Assembly (NCBI GenBank): GCA_910583785.1
Contig: CAJTZK010000009.1
Coordinates: 1-64,000, forward strand
Source: an uncultured Oscillibacter sp.
GTDB taxonomy: Bacteria > Bacillota > Clostridia > Oscillospirales > Oscillospiraceae
Direction: 5' to 3'
DNA: 64,000 bases
Part shown: piece by piece, positions 49,717-58,785 of the stretch
How positions within the stretch are numbered: position 1 is the first letter of the stretch
Layout: each line of letters starts with the position of its first letter
The notes under the pieces: model-generated
What the model saw: the letters and a program-made list of their open reading frames with translations, nothing else
Told to the model about the DNA's origin: nothing
Databases searched by the model: none
Position numbers and translations under genes: made by a program

Positions 49717-50576
49717 GGATTTCCCGCCAGCGGCTCATCCAGCTGGCCGCCGCGGCGCTGTTCAACGGCTATGCGGCGGGCTTCCAGAGGGGGAGAATCT
49801 TCACTGGCGGCAGCAAGGCCGTCTGTGTCCCCGTGCTGAATTGCTACTCCTGCCCCGGGGCCCTGGGGGCCTGCCCCATCGGGGCCCTGCAGACCGCCCT
49901 GGGGGCGAAGCGCCACTTTCCCTTCTATGTGCTGGGGACGCTCATGCTCTTCGGGGTCGTTTTGGGCAGGGCCGTCTGCGGCCTCCTGTGCCCCTTCGGG
50001 CTGGTCCAGGACCTGCTGCACAAGATTCCCGTTCCCAAGCGCACGGTTCCCCGGCGTCTGGACCGCCCCGCCCGGTATTTGAAATACGGGGTGCTGGTGG
50101 CGCTGGTGATCCTGCTCCCGGCTGTTCTTGTGACGGACGCGGGCATCGTCCCGCCCCTGTTCTGCAAGTACCTCTGTCCCGCCGGAACCCTGGAGGGCGG
50201 CATCCCCCTGCTGGCCGATCCGAACCTCCGGAAGGTGGCCGGAGCCCTTTTCGGCTGGAAGGCCCTGGTGCTGGCGGTAATCCTGGCTGCCTCGGCCCTG
50301 GTCCATCGGCCCTTCTGTAAGTACCTGTGCCCCCTGGGGGCTTTCTATGCCCTTTTTAACCGTTTCAGCTTTTTCCAGATGCGCCTGGACCAGGACCAGT
50401 GCGTGGGCTGCGGGAAGTGCGAGGCGGCCTGCCCCATGCAGGTGGAAGTGACAACGGATATCAACCATCCGGAGTGCATCCGGTGCGGGAAGTGCAAATC
50501 CGTCTGCCCCACCGGGGCCATCTCTTCCGGGTTCGCCTGCCGCGCGGGCCGCAAGAAAGAGGAGGGCCGCGCCTGA
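49713..50576 (+). CDS. 4Fe-4S membrane protein (NapH/polyferredoxin type)
   Basis: 287 aa from ATG 49713 (ATGA overlap with the preceding stop; ATG 49689 is a longer alternative). Four or five membrane segments with CxxxCP-type motifs (CYSCPGALGACPIGAL, CGLLCPFG, FCKYLCPAG, FCKYLCPLG) and two C-terminal ferredoxin clusters CVGCGKCEAACP and CIRCGKCKSVCP. Probably carries electrons across the membrane to the TlpA-like protein (inference). Confidence 0.88.
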   Translation: MRISRQRLIQLAAAALFNGYAAGFQRGRIFTGGSKAVCVPVLNCYSCPGALGACPIGALQTALGAKRHFPFYVLGTLMLFGVVLGRAVCGLLCPFGLVQDLLHKIPVPKRTVPRRLDRPARYLKYGVLVALVILLPAVLVTDAGIVPPLFCKYLCPAGTLEGGIPLLADPNLRKVAGALFGWKALVLAVILAASALVHRPFCKYLCPLGAFYALFNRFSFFQMRLDQDQCVGCGKCEAACPMQVEVTTDINHPECIRCGKCKSVCPTGAISSGFACRAGRKKEEGRA

Positions 50577-50588
50577 TTTGCCGGAATC

Positions 50589-50624
50589 CATCCCGTCCCC
50601 TCACCGGGGACGGGATGTTTTTTT
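50589..50624 (+). terminator. Terminator of the redox cassette
   Basis: A 12-bp stem CATCCCGTCCCC/GGGGACGGGATG (50589-50600 with 50606-50617), 5-nt loop, TTTTTTT. Confidence 0.93.
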
Positions 50625-50629
50625 GCGGC

Positions 50630-51580
50630 TCAGGCGAAGGATACCACGGTACCCGTCTTCCCCGCCAGGGCGTCAATGGCCTTGTCCAGGGAGGTAATGA
50701 CCGCCCTTTTGCTGGGGTTGCTGCGGACGAACTTCATGGCGGCCTGGACCTTGGGCAGCATGCTCCCGGCGGCGAAATGCCCCTCCTCCATATAGCGGGA
50801 GGCTTCCTCCAGGGACATCCGGTCCAGGTCCTTCTGGTCCGGCTTTCCCCAGTTGACGGCCACCTTCTCCACCTCCGTCAGGATCATCAGCACGTCGGCG
50901 TCCACCTGCTCCGCCAGGAGCTCCGCAGCGAAATCCTTGTCAATGACCGCCGCCACGCCCTCCAGCTGGCCCCGGCCGGTCTCCACCACCGGAACGCCGC
51001 CGCCGCCGCAGGTAACCACGATGGTCTTGTCCCACAGGTCCCGCACCTGGCCAATTTCCACAATCCGGCGGGGCAGGGGAGAGGGCACCACCCTCCGGTA
51101 TCCCCGCCCGGCGTCCTCCTTCATCACATAGCCCTTCTCCCGCTGGAGGGCCTCCGCCTCCTCCCGGCTGTAAAAGGGGCCGATGGGCTTGGTGGGATTC
51201 TGGAAGGCCGGGTCCTCCGCCTCCACCACCACCTGGGTGACCAGGCTCACCACGGGGACGTTCCGGTTCCGCTTCGCCAGGGCATAGCGCAGGGCCTGCT
51301 GGATGTGGTAGCCGATATACCCCTGGCTCATGGCCCCGCACACGTCGAAGGGCATGGCGGGCACCACGTCCCTGGCCGTCTCGCTGGCCAGGAGGATGCG
51401 CCCCACCTGGGGCCCGTTTCCGTGGACAACCGCCACCTCATAGCCGTTCACGCTGAGTTCCGCAATGTGCTCGCAGGTCTCCCGCACCACGCTGAGCTGG
51501 GCCTCGGCGGTGGACCCGCTGTCCTTGGACTGGAGGGCGTTTCCCCCCAGGGCGATGACTAATCTCTCCGCTTTTTCCAT
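50630..51580 (-). CDS. arcC: Carbamate kinase
   Basis: 316 aa, usual length. Makes ATP from carbamoyl phosphate and ADP, giving ammonia and CO2. Motifs: VIALGGNAL at the start, VVHGNGPQVG near residue 49, VTCGGGGVPV, and GSMLPKVQAA near 265. ATG 51580 is preceded by TAGGAG; the frame is open about 57 residues upstream without homology. Not adjacent to arcA/arcB, so it may serve another carbamoyl-phosphate source (for example purine/allantoin breakdown). Confidence 0.94.
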   Translation of the reverse strand: MEKAERLVIALGGNALQSKDSGSTAEAQLSVVRETCEHIAELSVNGYEVAVVHGNGPQVGRILLASETARDVVPAMPFDVCGAMSQGYIGYHIQQALRYALAKRNRNVPVVSLVTQVVVEAEDPAFQNPTKPIGPFYSREEAEALQREKGYVMKEDAGRGYRRVVPSPLPRRIVEIGQVRDLWDKTIVVTCGGGGVPVVETGRGQLEGVAAVIDKDFAAELLAEQVDADVLMILTEVEKVAVNWGKPDQKDLDRMSLEEASRYMEEGHFAAGSMLPKVQAAMKFVRSNPSKRAVITSLDKAIDALAGKTGTVVSFA

Positions 51581-51777
51581 TGTGTTCGCTCCTATTGCAA
51601 CAAATTTCCCATTTAGGGCAGAACGCCCCTGACCAGTCTGCCACCCCAGGCGGTTTTTTATGAGTCCCATGGAACATCCCTCTGAAAATGAGCCTCCCGG
51701 AACTGGACATATTATACAAATTGGCCCATCCGCTTTTACCCAGTCCTCCAAAATTTGGCGGAAGCATCAAATTTCCC
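51581..51777. other. Intergenic region upstream of arcC and malE
   Basis: No gene seen. It should carry the minus-strand arcC promoter, but I cannot identify convincing boxes. Confidence 0.4.
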
Positions 51778-51806
51778 TTGCATCCGGGAGGAATCCGGGC
51801 TATGAT
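51778..51806 (+). promoter_or_regulatory. Promoter of the maltodextrin operon
   Basis: TTGCAT (51778-51783), 17-bp spacer, TATGAT (51801-51806). Confidence 0.75.
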
Positions 51807-51819
51807 AGAGGTAAGAACT

Positions 51820-51843
51820 GGAAACGTTACCAGTAACGTTTCC
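51820..51843. promoter_or_regulatory. LacI-family (MalR-type) operator
   Basis: A palindrome with arms GGAAACGTTA and TAACGTTTCC around CCAG, placed from about +7 relative to the predicted start. Ideal for repression by the LacI protein encoded at 55,177. Confidence 0.82.
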
Positions 51844-51886
51844 AAAACCATGGAACAGCCACCAAAACAAACAGGAGGAACATGAA

Positions 51887-53230
51887 ATGAAGAAGAGACT
51901 CTTGACTCTGGCCCTGGCCCTCGTCATGGCCCTGTCCCTGGCCGCCTGCGGCGGCGGCAGCGGCGGCACCCAGCCCGCTGAAGACAGCCAGCCCGCCGGG
52001 GATTCCCAGCCCGCCGGGGACTCCGGTGATTCCGGCGCCTCTGGCACGGTGTACTACCTGAACTTCAAGCCCGAGCAGGACGGCGACTGGCAGGAGCTGG
52101 CCCAGCTCTACACCCAGGAGACGGGCGTGGAGGTGAAGGTCCAGACCGCCGCCTCCGGCCAGTATGAGACGCAGCTGATGAGCGAGATGGCCAAGACCGA
52201 GGCGCCCACCCTGTTCCAGATCAACGGCCCTGTGGGCCTGGCCAATTGGAAGGACTACTGCTACGACCTCAGCGGCTCCGCCCTGGCGGGGGAGCTCTCC
52301 AGCGATGACTTCGCCCTGATGGACGGCAGCTCCATGTCCGGCATTGCCTACGTCATTGAAACCTACGGCCTCATCTACAACAAGGCCCTGTTGGAGCAGG
52401 CGGGCTACACCGCCGATGACATCAAGTCCTTCGCCGACCTGAAGAAGGTGGCCGAAGACATCACCGCCCGGAAGGATGAGCTGGGCTTCTCCGCCTTTAC
52501 CTCCGCCGGAATGGACGGTTCCTCCGACTGGCGTTTCAAGACCCACCTGGCGAACCTGCCCATCTACTTCGAGTATGAGGCCGACGGCATTGGCGATACC
52601 GAGGCCATCAAGGGCACCTACCTGGACAACTACCGGGCTGTGTGGGACCTGTATATCAACAACTGTACCTGCGCCCCCACCCTGCTCTCCGCCAAGACCG
52701 GAGATGACTCCGTGGCCGAGTTCGTCACCGAGCAGGCCGTGTTCTATCAGAACGGTACCTGGGCCTTCGGCGACGTGGCCGACATCGGTGAGGAGAACCT
52801 GGGCATGCTGCCCATCTATATCGGTGTGGGCGACGAGGCCAGCCAGGGCCTGTGCACGGGCACGGAGAACTACTGGTGCGTAAACAAAAACGCCAAGCCC
52901 GAGGACATCCAGGCCACCCTGGACTTCATGTACTGGTGCGTTACCTCCGAGACCGGACTGGAGTACCTGTGCTCCGGCGACCACATGGGCTTCGTCATCC
53001 CCTTTAAGGGCAACCTGGAGTCCAGCAACCTGCTGGTGAACATCGCCAACGAATACGTGGCCAACGGGACCACCAGCATCAAGTGGTGCTTCCCCACCAT
53101 GCCCTCTGAGGAGTGGAAGAATGTCCTGGGCTCCGCCCTGACCGCCTACGCCGCCGACCAGACCGATGCCAACTGGGAGACCGTGCGGGCCGCCTTCGTG
53201 GACAACTGGGCCGCCGAGAAGTCCAAGTAA
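51887..53230 (+). CDS. Maltodextrin-type ABC substrate-binding lipoprotein
   Basis: 447 aa extracellular solute-binding protein family 1. Signal peptide with lipobox SLAAC near residue 20; Gly/Ser/Pro-rich linker to about 45; FKPEQDGDWQELAQLYTQET as the first module and GLIYNKALLEQAGYT as the hinge-region motif. ACAGGAGGAACATGAA contains the ribosome site. The context (MalF/G permeases, LacI, MalQ) suggests maltose or maltodextrin (inference). Confidence 0.9.
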   Translation: MKKRLLTLALALVMALSLAACGGGSGGTQPAEDSQPAGDSQPAGDSGDSGASGTVYYLNFKPEQDGDWQELAQLYTQETGVEVKVQTAASGQYETQLMSEMAKTEAPTLFQINGPVGLANWKDYCYDLSGSALAGELSSDDFALMDGSSMSGIAYVIETYGLIYNKALLEQAGYTADDIKSFADLKKVAEDITARKDELGFSAFTSAGMDGSSDWRFKTHLANLPIYFEYEADGIGDTEAIKGTYLDNYRAVWDLYINNCTCAPTLLSAKTGDDSVAEFVTEQAVFYQNGTWAFGDVADIGEENLGMLPIYIGVGDEASQGLCTGTENYWCVNKNAKPEDIQATLDFMYWCVTSETGLEYLCSGDHMGFVIPFKGNLESSNLLVNIANEYVANGTTSIKWCFPTMPSEEWKNVLGSALTAYAADQTDANWETVRAAFVDNWAAEKSK

Positions 53231-53244
53231 GAAATAACGCCATG

Positions 53245-53280
53245 CCGGGGCGGACGGGAGACCGCCCGCCCCGGTTTTTT
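53245..53280 (+). terminator. Hairpin after the binding-protein gene
   Basis: A 9-bp outer stem CCGGGGCGG/CCGCCCCGG (53245-53253 with 53266-53274) extended by inner pairs, then TTTTTT. A leaky terminator that would favour the binding protein over the permeases. Confidence 0.8.
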
Positions 53281-53394
53281 CCTCCCCGCCTTGGACCGGC
53301 GGGAGGCGCGCCGTGCCGGGCGCACGGCCCTTGTCCCGCCGGTCCAATGTCCAGCAGGACCATCATTAACTTGCGAAGGAGGCTTCCGCCAGCC

Positions 53395-54237
53395 ATGGAA
53401 AAGTCCATCAAGCGATACTTCCCCGTTTTCCTGGGGCCCACGTTCCTGGCCTTCCTCATCGGCTTCATTGTGCCCTTCCTCATGGGCATCTACCTGTCCT
53501 TCTGTGACTTCCGCACAGTTACGGACGCGAAGTTCAACGGCGTGCAGAACTACGTCCGCCTCTTCCAGGACGGGGAGTTCGTCCACGCGTTCTGGTTTAC
53601 CGCCCTGTTCACCGTGACGACGCTGATCCTGATTAACGTCATTGCCTTCGCCGTGGCCCTGGTGCTGACCCGGGAAATCCGGGGGACGAACCTCTTCCGC
53701 ACGGTCTTCTTCATGCCGAACCTCATCGGCGGCATTGTCCTGGGCTACGTGTGGCAGCTCATTTTCAACGGTATCCTCTCCCGGTACGACCTGGCGCTGA
53801 AAATTTCCGCCAAGTACGGCTTCTGGGGCCTGGTCATCCTGATCTGCTGGCAGCAGATCGGCTACATGATGATCATCTACATCGCGGGCCTCCAGTCCAT
53901 TCCCGGAGACCTGAACGAGGCGGCGGAGATCGACGGGGCCAACGGCTGGCAGCGGCTGTGGAACGTCACCATTCCCAACATGATGCCCTCCATCACCATC
54001 TGCACCTTCCTGACCCTGACCAACGGGTTCAAGCTCTTCGACCAGAACCTGTCCCTCACCGCCGGAGAGCCCATGAAGCAGACGGAGATGCTGGCCCTGA
54101 ACATCTTCAACACGTTCTACGGCCGGGTGGGCTACCAGGGCGTGGGCCAGGCCAAGGCCGTGATCTTCTTCATCCTGGTGGTATCCCTGGGCCTCATCCA
54201 GCTGAACATGACCCGTTCCAAGGAGGTGCAGCAGTAA
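53395..54237 (+). CDS. Maltodextrin ABC permease, MalF type
   Basis: 280 aa, 6 membrane segments, coupling motif NEAAEIDGANGWQRLWNVTI near residues 176-195. I use ATG 53395, which has GAAGGAGG at 53375-53382 upstream; the long upstream open frame is non-homologous. Overlaps the MalG start by one base (TAATG). Confidence 0.92.
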   Translation: MEKSIKRYFPVFLGPTFLAFLIGFIVPFLMGIYLSFCDFRTVTDAKFNGVQNYVRLFQDGEFVHAFWFTALFTVTTLILINVIAFAVALVLTREIRGTNLFRTVFFMPNLIGGIVLGYVWQLIFNGILSRYDLALKISAKYGFWGLVILICWQQIGYMMIIYIAGLQSIPGDLNEAAEIDGANGWQRLWNVTIPNMMPSITICTFLTLTNGFKLFDQNLSLTAGEPMKQTEMLALNIFNTFYGRVGYQGVGQAKAVIFFILVVSLGLIQLNMTRSKEVQQ

Positions 54238-55073
54238 TGAAACGCAAAGCGAGAGGCGGCTGGTTCGCCACTGTTCTGTTCACCGTGATTTCCATCTTCT
54301 ACGTGGCCCCGCTGTTCATCGTCCTCATCAACTCCTTCAAGAAAAAGGCCTTCATCAACCTGGAGCCCTTCAAGCTCCCCTCGGAGAAGACCTGGGTGGC
54401 CCTGGAGAACTTTGTGGGCGCCATGGAGAAGTATGACTTTCTGGAGTCCGTCCTCTGGACCGTGGTGATGACCGTCGGGTCCGTGGTGGTCATCCTGATC
54501 TGTACGTCCATGTTCGCCTGGTACATCACCCGGGTGAAGAGCCGGGCCACCAAGCTCCTGTATCTCCTCTGCGTCTTTTCCATGGTGGTGCCCTTCCAGA
54601 TGGTGATGTTCACCCTCTCCCTGGTGACGGACCGATTGCGGCTGGGGACCCCCTGGGGGCTGGTGATTATTTACCTGGGCTTTGGCGCGGGGCTGGCGGT
54701 GTTCATGTTCTGCGGCTTCGTCAAGTCCATTCCCATTGAGATCGAGGAGGCCGCCATGATTGACGGCTGCTCCCCCCTGCGGACCTTCTTCTCCGTGGTG
54801 CTGCCCATTATGAAGCCCACCTATATCTCCGTGGGCATCCTGGAGACCATGTGGATTTGGAACGACTTCCTGCTCCCCTACCTGACCCTGGACCTGAACA
54901 AGTTCAGCACCATCCCCATCACCATCCAGAGGATGCAGGGCTCCTATGGCCGGGTGGACATGGGCGCCATCATGGCCTCCCTGGTCATGGCCATCATCCC
55001 CATCGTGGTGTTCTACCTCAGCTGCCAGAAGTACATCATCAAGGGCGTGGCCGCCGGAGCGGTGAAGGGCTGA
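54237..55073 (+). CDS. Maltodextrin ABC permease, MalG type
   Basis: 278 aa, 6 membrane segments, coupling motif EEAAMIDGCSPLRTFFSVVL near residues 170-190, ending IIKGVAAGAVKG. The start overlaps the malF stop. No ATPase is encoded here, so a shared MsmX-type ATPase from elsewhere is needed. Confidence 0.92.
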   Translation: MKRKARGGWFATVLFTVISIFYVAPLFIVLINSFKKKAFINLEPFKLPSEKTWVALENFVGAMEKYDFLESVLWTVVMTVGSVVVILICTSMFAWYITRVKSRATKLLYLLCVFSMVVPFQMVMFTLSLVTDRLRLGTPWGLVIIYLGFGAGLAVFMFCGFVKSIPIEIEEAAMIDGCSPLRTFFSVVLPIMKPTYISVGILETMWIWNDFLLPYLTLDLNKFSTIPITIQRMQGSYGRVDMGAIMASLVMAIIPIVVFYLSCQKYIIKGVAAGAVKG

Positions 55074-55114
55074 TATGCCCCTGCCCTGGAGGAGGGGCCG
55101 CCGGTAGGGGAACC

Positions 55115-55143
55115 TTGCATTTTTCCCCCGGATATGCTATCAT
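55115..55143 (+). promoter_or_regulatory. Promoter of malR-malQ
   Basis: TTGCAT (55115-55120), 17-bp spacer, TATCAT (55138-55143), 33 bp before the lacI-type gene. Confidence 0.7.
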
Positions 55144-55176
55144 CTCATCGTCTTTATAAAAAGGGAGGGACGCGGA

Positions 55177-56190
55177 ATGACCATCAAGGATATCGCCCGG
55201 CTGTCCGGGTGCGGCGTGGCCACCGTGTCCCGGGTGCTCAACGACCACCCTGATGTCAGCGAAGGGACCCGGAGGAAGGTTCTGGCAGTGGTGGAGGCCC
55301 AGGGCTTCCAGCCCAACAACAACGCCAAGCACCTGAAGCAGCAGGCCGGGACTGGCATCACCATCCTGGTAAAGGGCACCCAGAACATGCTCTTCGCCGA
55401 CCTGGTGGAACGGGTCCAGGCTCTCCTCCGGGACAGCGGAAGGGACGCCGTGGTTTACTACCTGGACGAGGACGCCGACGAGGTGGCCTACGCCCTCCAG
55501 CTCTGCCGGGAGCGCAAGCCCCTGGGCATCTTCTTCCTGGGGGGGGACCTGGAGCTCTTCCGGGCCCGGTTCCAGCCCATCACCGTCCCCTGCATGCTGC
55601 TGACCAACACCGCCAAGGATTTACACTTTGATAATCTCTCCTCCCTGACCACCGACGACGGCGAGGCCGCCGCCCAGGTCATCGAGTTCCTGGCCAGGCA
55701 GGGCCACCGCCGCATCTGCCTCCTGGGGGGCAACTGGTCCTGTTCCCAGATCAGCTACCGCCGCCTGGAGGGCTGCCGCCGGGCGTTTGCCCGGCTGGGC
55801 CTGCCCTTCGACCCGGAGCGCCAGTGCGAGCCCTGCCGCTATTCCATGGCCGACGCCTACGCCGCCACGGAGCGTCTGCTGGACCGCCGCCCGGACCTGA
55901 CGGCCATTTTCGCCATGAGCGACGTCATGGCCATCGGGGCCGTCCGGGCCCTGCGGGACCGGGGAAAGCGGGTGCCGGAGGACATCTCCGTGGTGGGCTA
56001 CGACGGCATCCCCATGTCCAGCTTCTCCGTTCCCCGGCTCACCACGGTCCGCCAGGACACCCAGCGCCTGGCGGAACGGGGGGTGGACGTGCTGCTGCGC
56101 GGCATTGAGCGGAGGGGGCAGCCCTCTGTCCATGAGGTGGTGCCTTTCCAGCTGATTCCCGGGGAGAGCGTGGCGAGGCTGGACCCGTAA
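55177..56190 (+). CDS. LacI-family repressor of the maltodextrin operon (MalR-like)
   Basis: 337 aa. HTH TIKDIARLSGCGVATVSRVL (residues 2-21), hinge, and a sugar-binding domain with IVVGYDGIPMSS-like end. AAAGGGAGG lies before the ATG. The palindrome at 51,820-51,843 has the form expected for this family and is its probable target. It has its own promoter, so repressor levels are independent of the operon. Confidence 0.92.
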   Translation: MTIKDIARLSGCGVATVSRVLNDHPDVSEGTRRKVLAVVEAQGFQPNNNAKHLKQQAGTGITILVKGTQNMLFADLVERVQALLRDSGRDAVVYYLDEDADEVAYALQLCRERKPLGIFFLGGDLELFRARFQPITVPCMLLTNTAKDLHFDNLSSLTTDDGEAAAQVIEFLARQGHRRICLLGGNWSCSQISYRRLEGCRRAFARLGLPFDPERQCEPCRYSMADAYAATERLLDRRPDLTAIFAMSDVMAIGAVRALRDRGKRVPEDISVVGYDGIPMSSFSVPRLTTVRQDTQRLAERGVDVLLRGIERRGQPSVHEVVPFQLIPGESVARLDP

Positions 56191-56228
56191 CGCCCTCTGA
56201 CTTCATTATTTAGAAAGGGGATGCCAAC

Positions 56229-57710
56229 TTGAGAAAAGCCGGTATCCTGATGCCCATTTCCTCCCTGCCCTCCCCCTGGGGGATCGGGACTCTGGGAGCC
56301 GCCGCCCGGGACTTCGTGGAGTTTTTGGTCCAGGGCGGGCAGTCCTGCTGGCAGATTCTTCCGGTGGGGCCCACCAGCTGCGGGGATTCCCCCTACCAGT
56401 CCTTCTCCTCCTTCGCCGGAAATCCCTATTTCATCGACCTGGACACCTTGGCCGAATGGGGGTTTCTGGAGCCGGAGGAATACCAGTCCTTGAACTGGGG
56501 AAGCGACCCGGAGCGGGTGGATTATGAGGCCCTTTACCGAAACCGCTTTGCGGTCCTGCGCCTGGCCTGTTCCCGTCTGAAACGGGGAGACTTATTCCAG
56601 CTGCGGGGCGTCCTCTGGAAGGCGGACTGGCTGGAGGACTACGCCCTGTTCATGGCCTTGAAGGGCCGGTATGACGGAGCTCCCTGGCTGGAGTGGCCGG
56701 AGGAGCTGCGCCTTCGCCGCCCCGCCGCCCTGGAGCGGGCCCGGAAGGAGCTGGCCGGAGAAATCGACTTCTGGACCCGGGTACAGCTCCTCTTTTTCTG
56801 CCAGTGGTGGAGCCTGAAGGAATATGCCAACGAAAAAGGCGTCTCCATCATCGGGGACCTGCCCATCTACGTCTCCATCGACAGCGCCGACGTGTGGGCC
56901 AGCCCGGAGCAGTTCCAATTGGACGCCGCCGGACGGCCCACGGAGGTGGCGGGATGCCCGCCGGACGGCTTCGCCGCCGATGGCCAGCTTTGGGGGAATC
57001 CTCTCTTTGACTGGGACCGCATGGGGAACGACGGCTATCAATGGTGGATCCGCCGTATTGCCGCCCAGTTCCAGCTCTATGACACCCTGCGCATCGACCA
57101 CTTCCGGGGATTTGACGAGTACTATGCCATTCCCGCCGGGGAGGGTACCGCCCGGAACGGCCGCTGGCGGCCCGGTCCTGGTATCGGCTTCTTCCGGGCC
57201 GTGGAGGCGGCCCTGGGGCCCCGGGACATCATTGCCGAGGACCTGGGTTTCCTCACGCCCTCTGTCCGGGAGCTGCTGGCGCAGACGGGCTACCCCGGCA
57301 TGAAGGTGCTGGAGTTTGCCTTTGACAGCCGGGACACTGGCGGGGGGTACCTCCCCCATTGCTACACCCCGCATTGCGTGGCCTATACGGGCACCCACGA
57401 CAACGACACCATCCAGGGCTGGATGGCGACCGCCCCGGCGGAGGACGCCGCCCTGGCAAAGGCTTACCTGCGGCTCAACGAGGAGGAGGGCTACCACTGG
57501 GGCATGATGCGCTCCGCCTGGGCCTCGGTGGCGGACCTGGCGGTGATGCAGTTCCAGGACCTGCTGGGCCTGGGCAGTGAGGGCAGGATGAATACCCCCT
57601 CCACCCTGGGGGGAAACTGGCGGTGGCGGGCCCTGCCCGGGAGCTTTTCCCCGGAGCTGGCGGCCCGGCTTCACCGGGAAATGGAAATCTACCAGCGCCT
57701 GCCCGGATGA
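56229..57710 (+). CDS. malQ: 4-alpha-glucanotransferase (amylomaltase)
   Basis: 493 aa, GH77. Transfers maltosyl units between alpha-1,4-glucans. Catalytic residues visible: nucleophile D290 in DTLRIDHFRG (285-294), acid/base E337 in IIAEDLGF, stabilising D391 in GTHDND. A TTG start at 56229 follows AAAGGGGA; the N-terminus RKAGILMPISSLPSP matches the family exactly at this point, and the first ATG would cut it off by 8 residues. It processes the maltodextrins imported by the operon. Confidence 0.94.
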   Translation: MRKAGILMPISSLPSPWGIGTLGAAARDFVEFLVQGGQSCWQILPVGPTSCGDSPYQSFSSFAGNPYFIDLDTLAEWGFLEPEEYQSLNWGSDPERVDYEALYRNRFAVLRLACSRLKRGDLFQLRGVLWKADWLEDYALFMALKGRYDGAPWLEWPEELRLRRPAALERARKELAGEIDFWTRVQLLFFCQWWSLKEYANEKGVSIIGDLPIYVSIDSADVWASPEQFQLDAAGRPTEVAGCPPDGFAADGQLWGNPLFDWDRMGNDGYQWWIRRIAAQFQLYDTLRIDHFRGFDEYYAIPAGEGTARNGRWRPGPGIGFFRAVEAALGPRDIIAEDLGFLTPSVRELLAQTGYPGMKVLEFAFDSRDTGGGYLPHCYTPHCVAYTGTHDNDTIQGWMATAPAEDAALAKAYLRLNEEEGYHWGMMRSAWASVADLAVMQFQDLLGLGSEGRMNTPSTLGGNWRWRALPGSFSPELAARLHREMEIYQRLPG

Positions 57711-57733
57711 CACCGGGGCCCAGGCAGACGGAA

Positions 57734-57760
57734 GGGACGGCGTTACGCCGTCCCTTTTTT
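57734..57760 (+). terminator. Terminator of malR-malQ
   Basis: A 9-bp stem GGGACGGCG/CGCCGTCCC (57734-57742 with 57746-57754), TTA loop, TTTTTT. Confidence 0.88.
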
Positions 57761-57765
57761 GCCCT

Positions 57766-58698
57766 TCAGTCCGCGAACAGCGGCGTGGAGAGATAGCGGT
57801 CCCCGCCGTCGGGCAGCAGGGCCACGATGGTTTTCCCCCGGTTTTCGGCCCGCTTCGCCAATTGGATGGAGGCCCATACCGCCGCGCCGGAGGAGATGCC
57901 CGCCAGAAGGCCCTCCGTCCGGCCCAGCCGCCGGACCATGGCAAAGGCGTCTCCGTCCTCCACGGGGATGACCTCGTCGTAAATTCCGGTGTTCAGCGCC
58001 TCCGGGATAAAGCCCGCGCCAATGCCCTGGAGCCCGTGGGGCCCAGCCTGGCCCCCGCTCAGCACCGGGGAGGCGGCGGGCTCCACCGCCACAACCCGCA
58101 CGGCGGGGTTTTGGCTTTTCAGGTACTCTCCCACTCCGGTGAGGGTGCCGCCAGTGCCCACGCCCGCCACGAAGATATCCACCGTTTCCTCGGTGTCCGC
58201 CCAGATTTCCGGGCCCGTTCCGGTCCGGTGGGCCGCGGGATTGGCGGGATTCTCAAACTGGCCGGGGATGAAGCTCCCCGGTATCTCTTCCGCCAGCTCC
58301 CGGGCCCTGGAAATGGCCTCCGCCATGCCCCCGGCCCCCCCGGTCAGCACTACTTCCGCGCCATAGGCCCGCATCAGGCGGCGGCGCTCCTCGCTCATGG
58401 TCTCCGGCATGACGATGACCACCCGGTATCCCCGGGCGGCGGCCACGGAGGCCAGGCCGATGCCGGTGTTGCCGGAGGTGGGCTCGATGATTACGGAGCC
58501 GGGCCGCAGAAGGCCCCGGGCCTCCGCGTCGTCCAGCATGGCTTTTGCCACCCGGTCCTTCACGGACCCGGCGGGATTCAGGAATTCCAGCTTCGCAAGG
58601 AGGCGGGACTCCAGTCCCTCCTCCCGCTCCAGGCGGGCCAGTTCCAGCAGCGGGGTTCCGCCGATGAGCTGTCCAGCGGATGTGTACACATTGCGCAT
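57766..58698 (-). CDS. cysK: Cysteine synthase A
   Basis: 310 aa, usual length. O-acetylserine sulfhydrylase with PLP: Lys K47 in NPAGSVKDRV, phosphate-binding/substrate loop TSGNTGI at 74-80, and GTGGTLTG for PLP phosphate. Located 88 bp after the TIM-barrel gene and probably cotranscribed with it, though an AGGAGG site precedes its own ATG. The C-terminus STPLFAD is the family's usual end. Confidence 0.94.
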   Translation of the reverse strand: MRNVYTSAGQLIGGTPLLELARLEREEGLESRLLAKLEFLNPAGSVKDRVAKAMLDDAEARGLLRPGSVIIEPTSGNTGIGLASVAAARGYRVVIVMPETMSEERRRLMRAYGAEVVLTGGAGGMAEAISRARELAEEIPGSFIPGQFENPANPAAHRTGTGPEIWADTEETVDIFVAGVGTGGTLTGVGEYLKSQNPAVRVVAVEPAASPVLSGGQAGPHGLQGIGAGFIPEALNTGIYDEVIPVEDGDAFAMVRRLGRTEGLLAGISSGAAVWASIQLAKRAENRGKTIVALLPDGGDRYLSTPLFAD

Positions 58699-58785
58699 AG
58701 CGCCGTTCCTCCTGTCATCGTAGTTGTTCCAGACTATGCCGCCGGGGGCCGCCCCAGCACCGGGCCGCCGGGACGGGAGGCCCGG

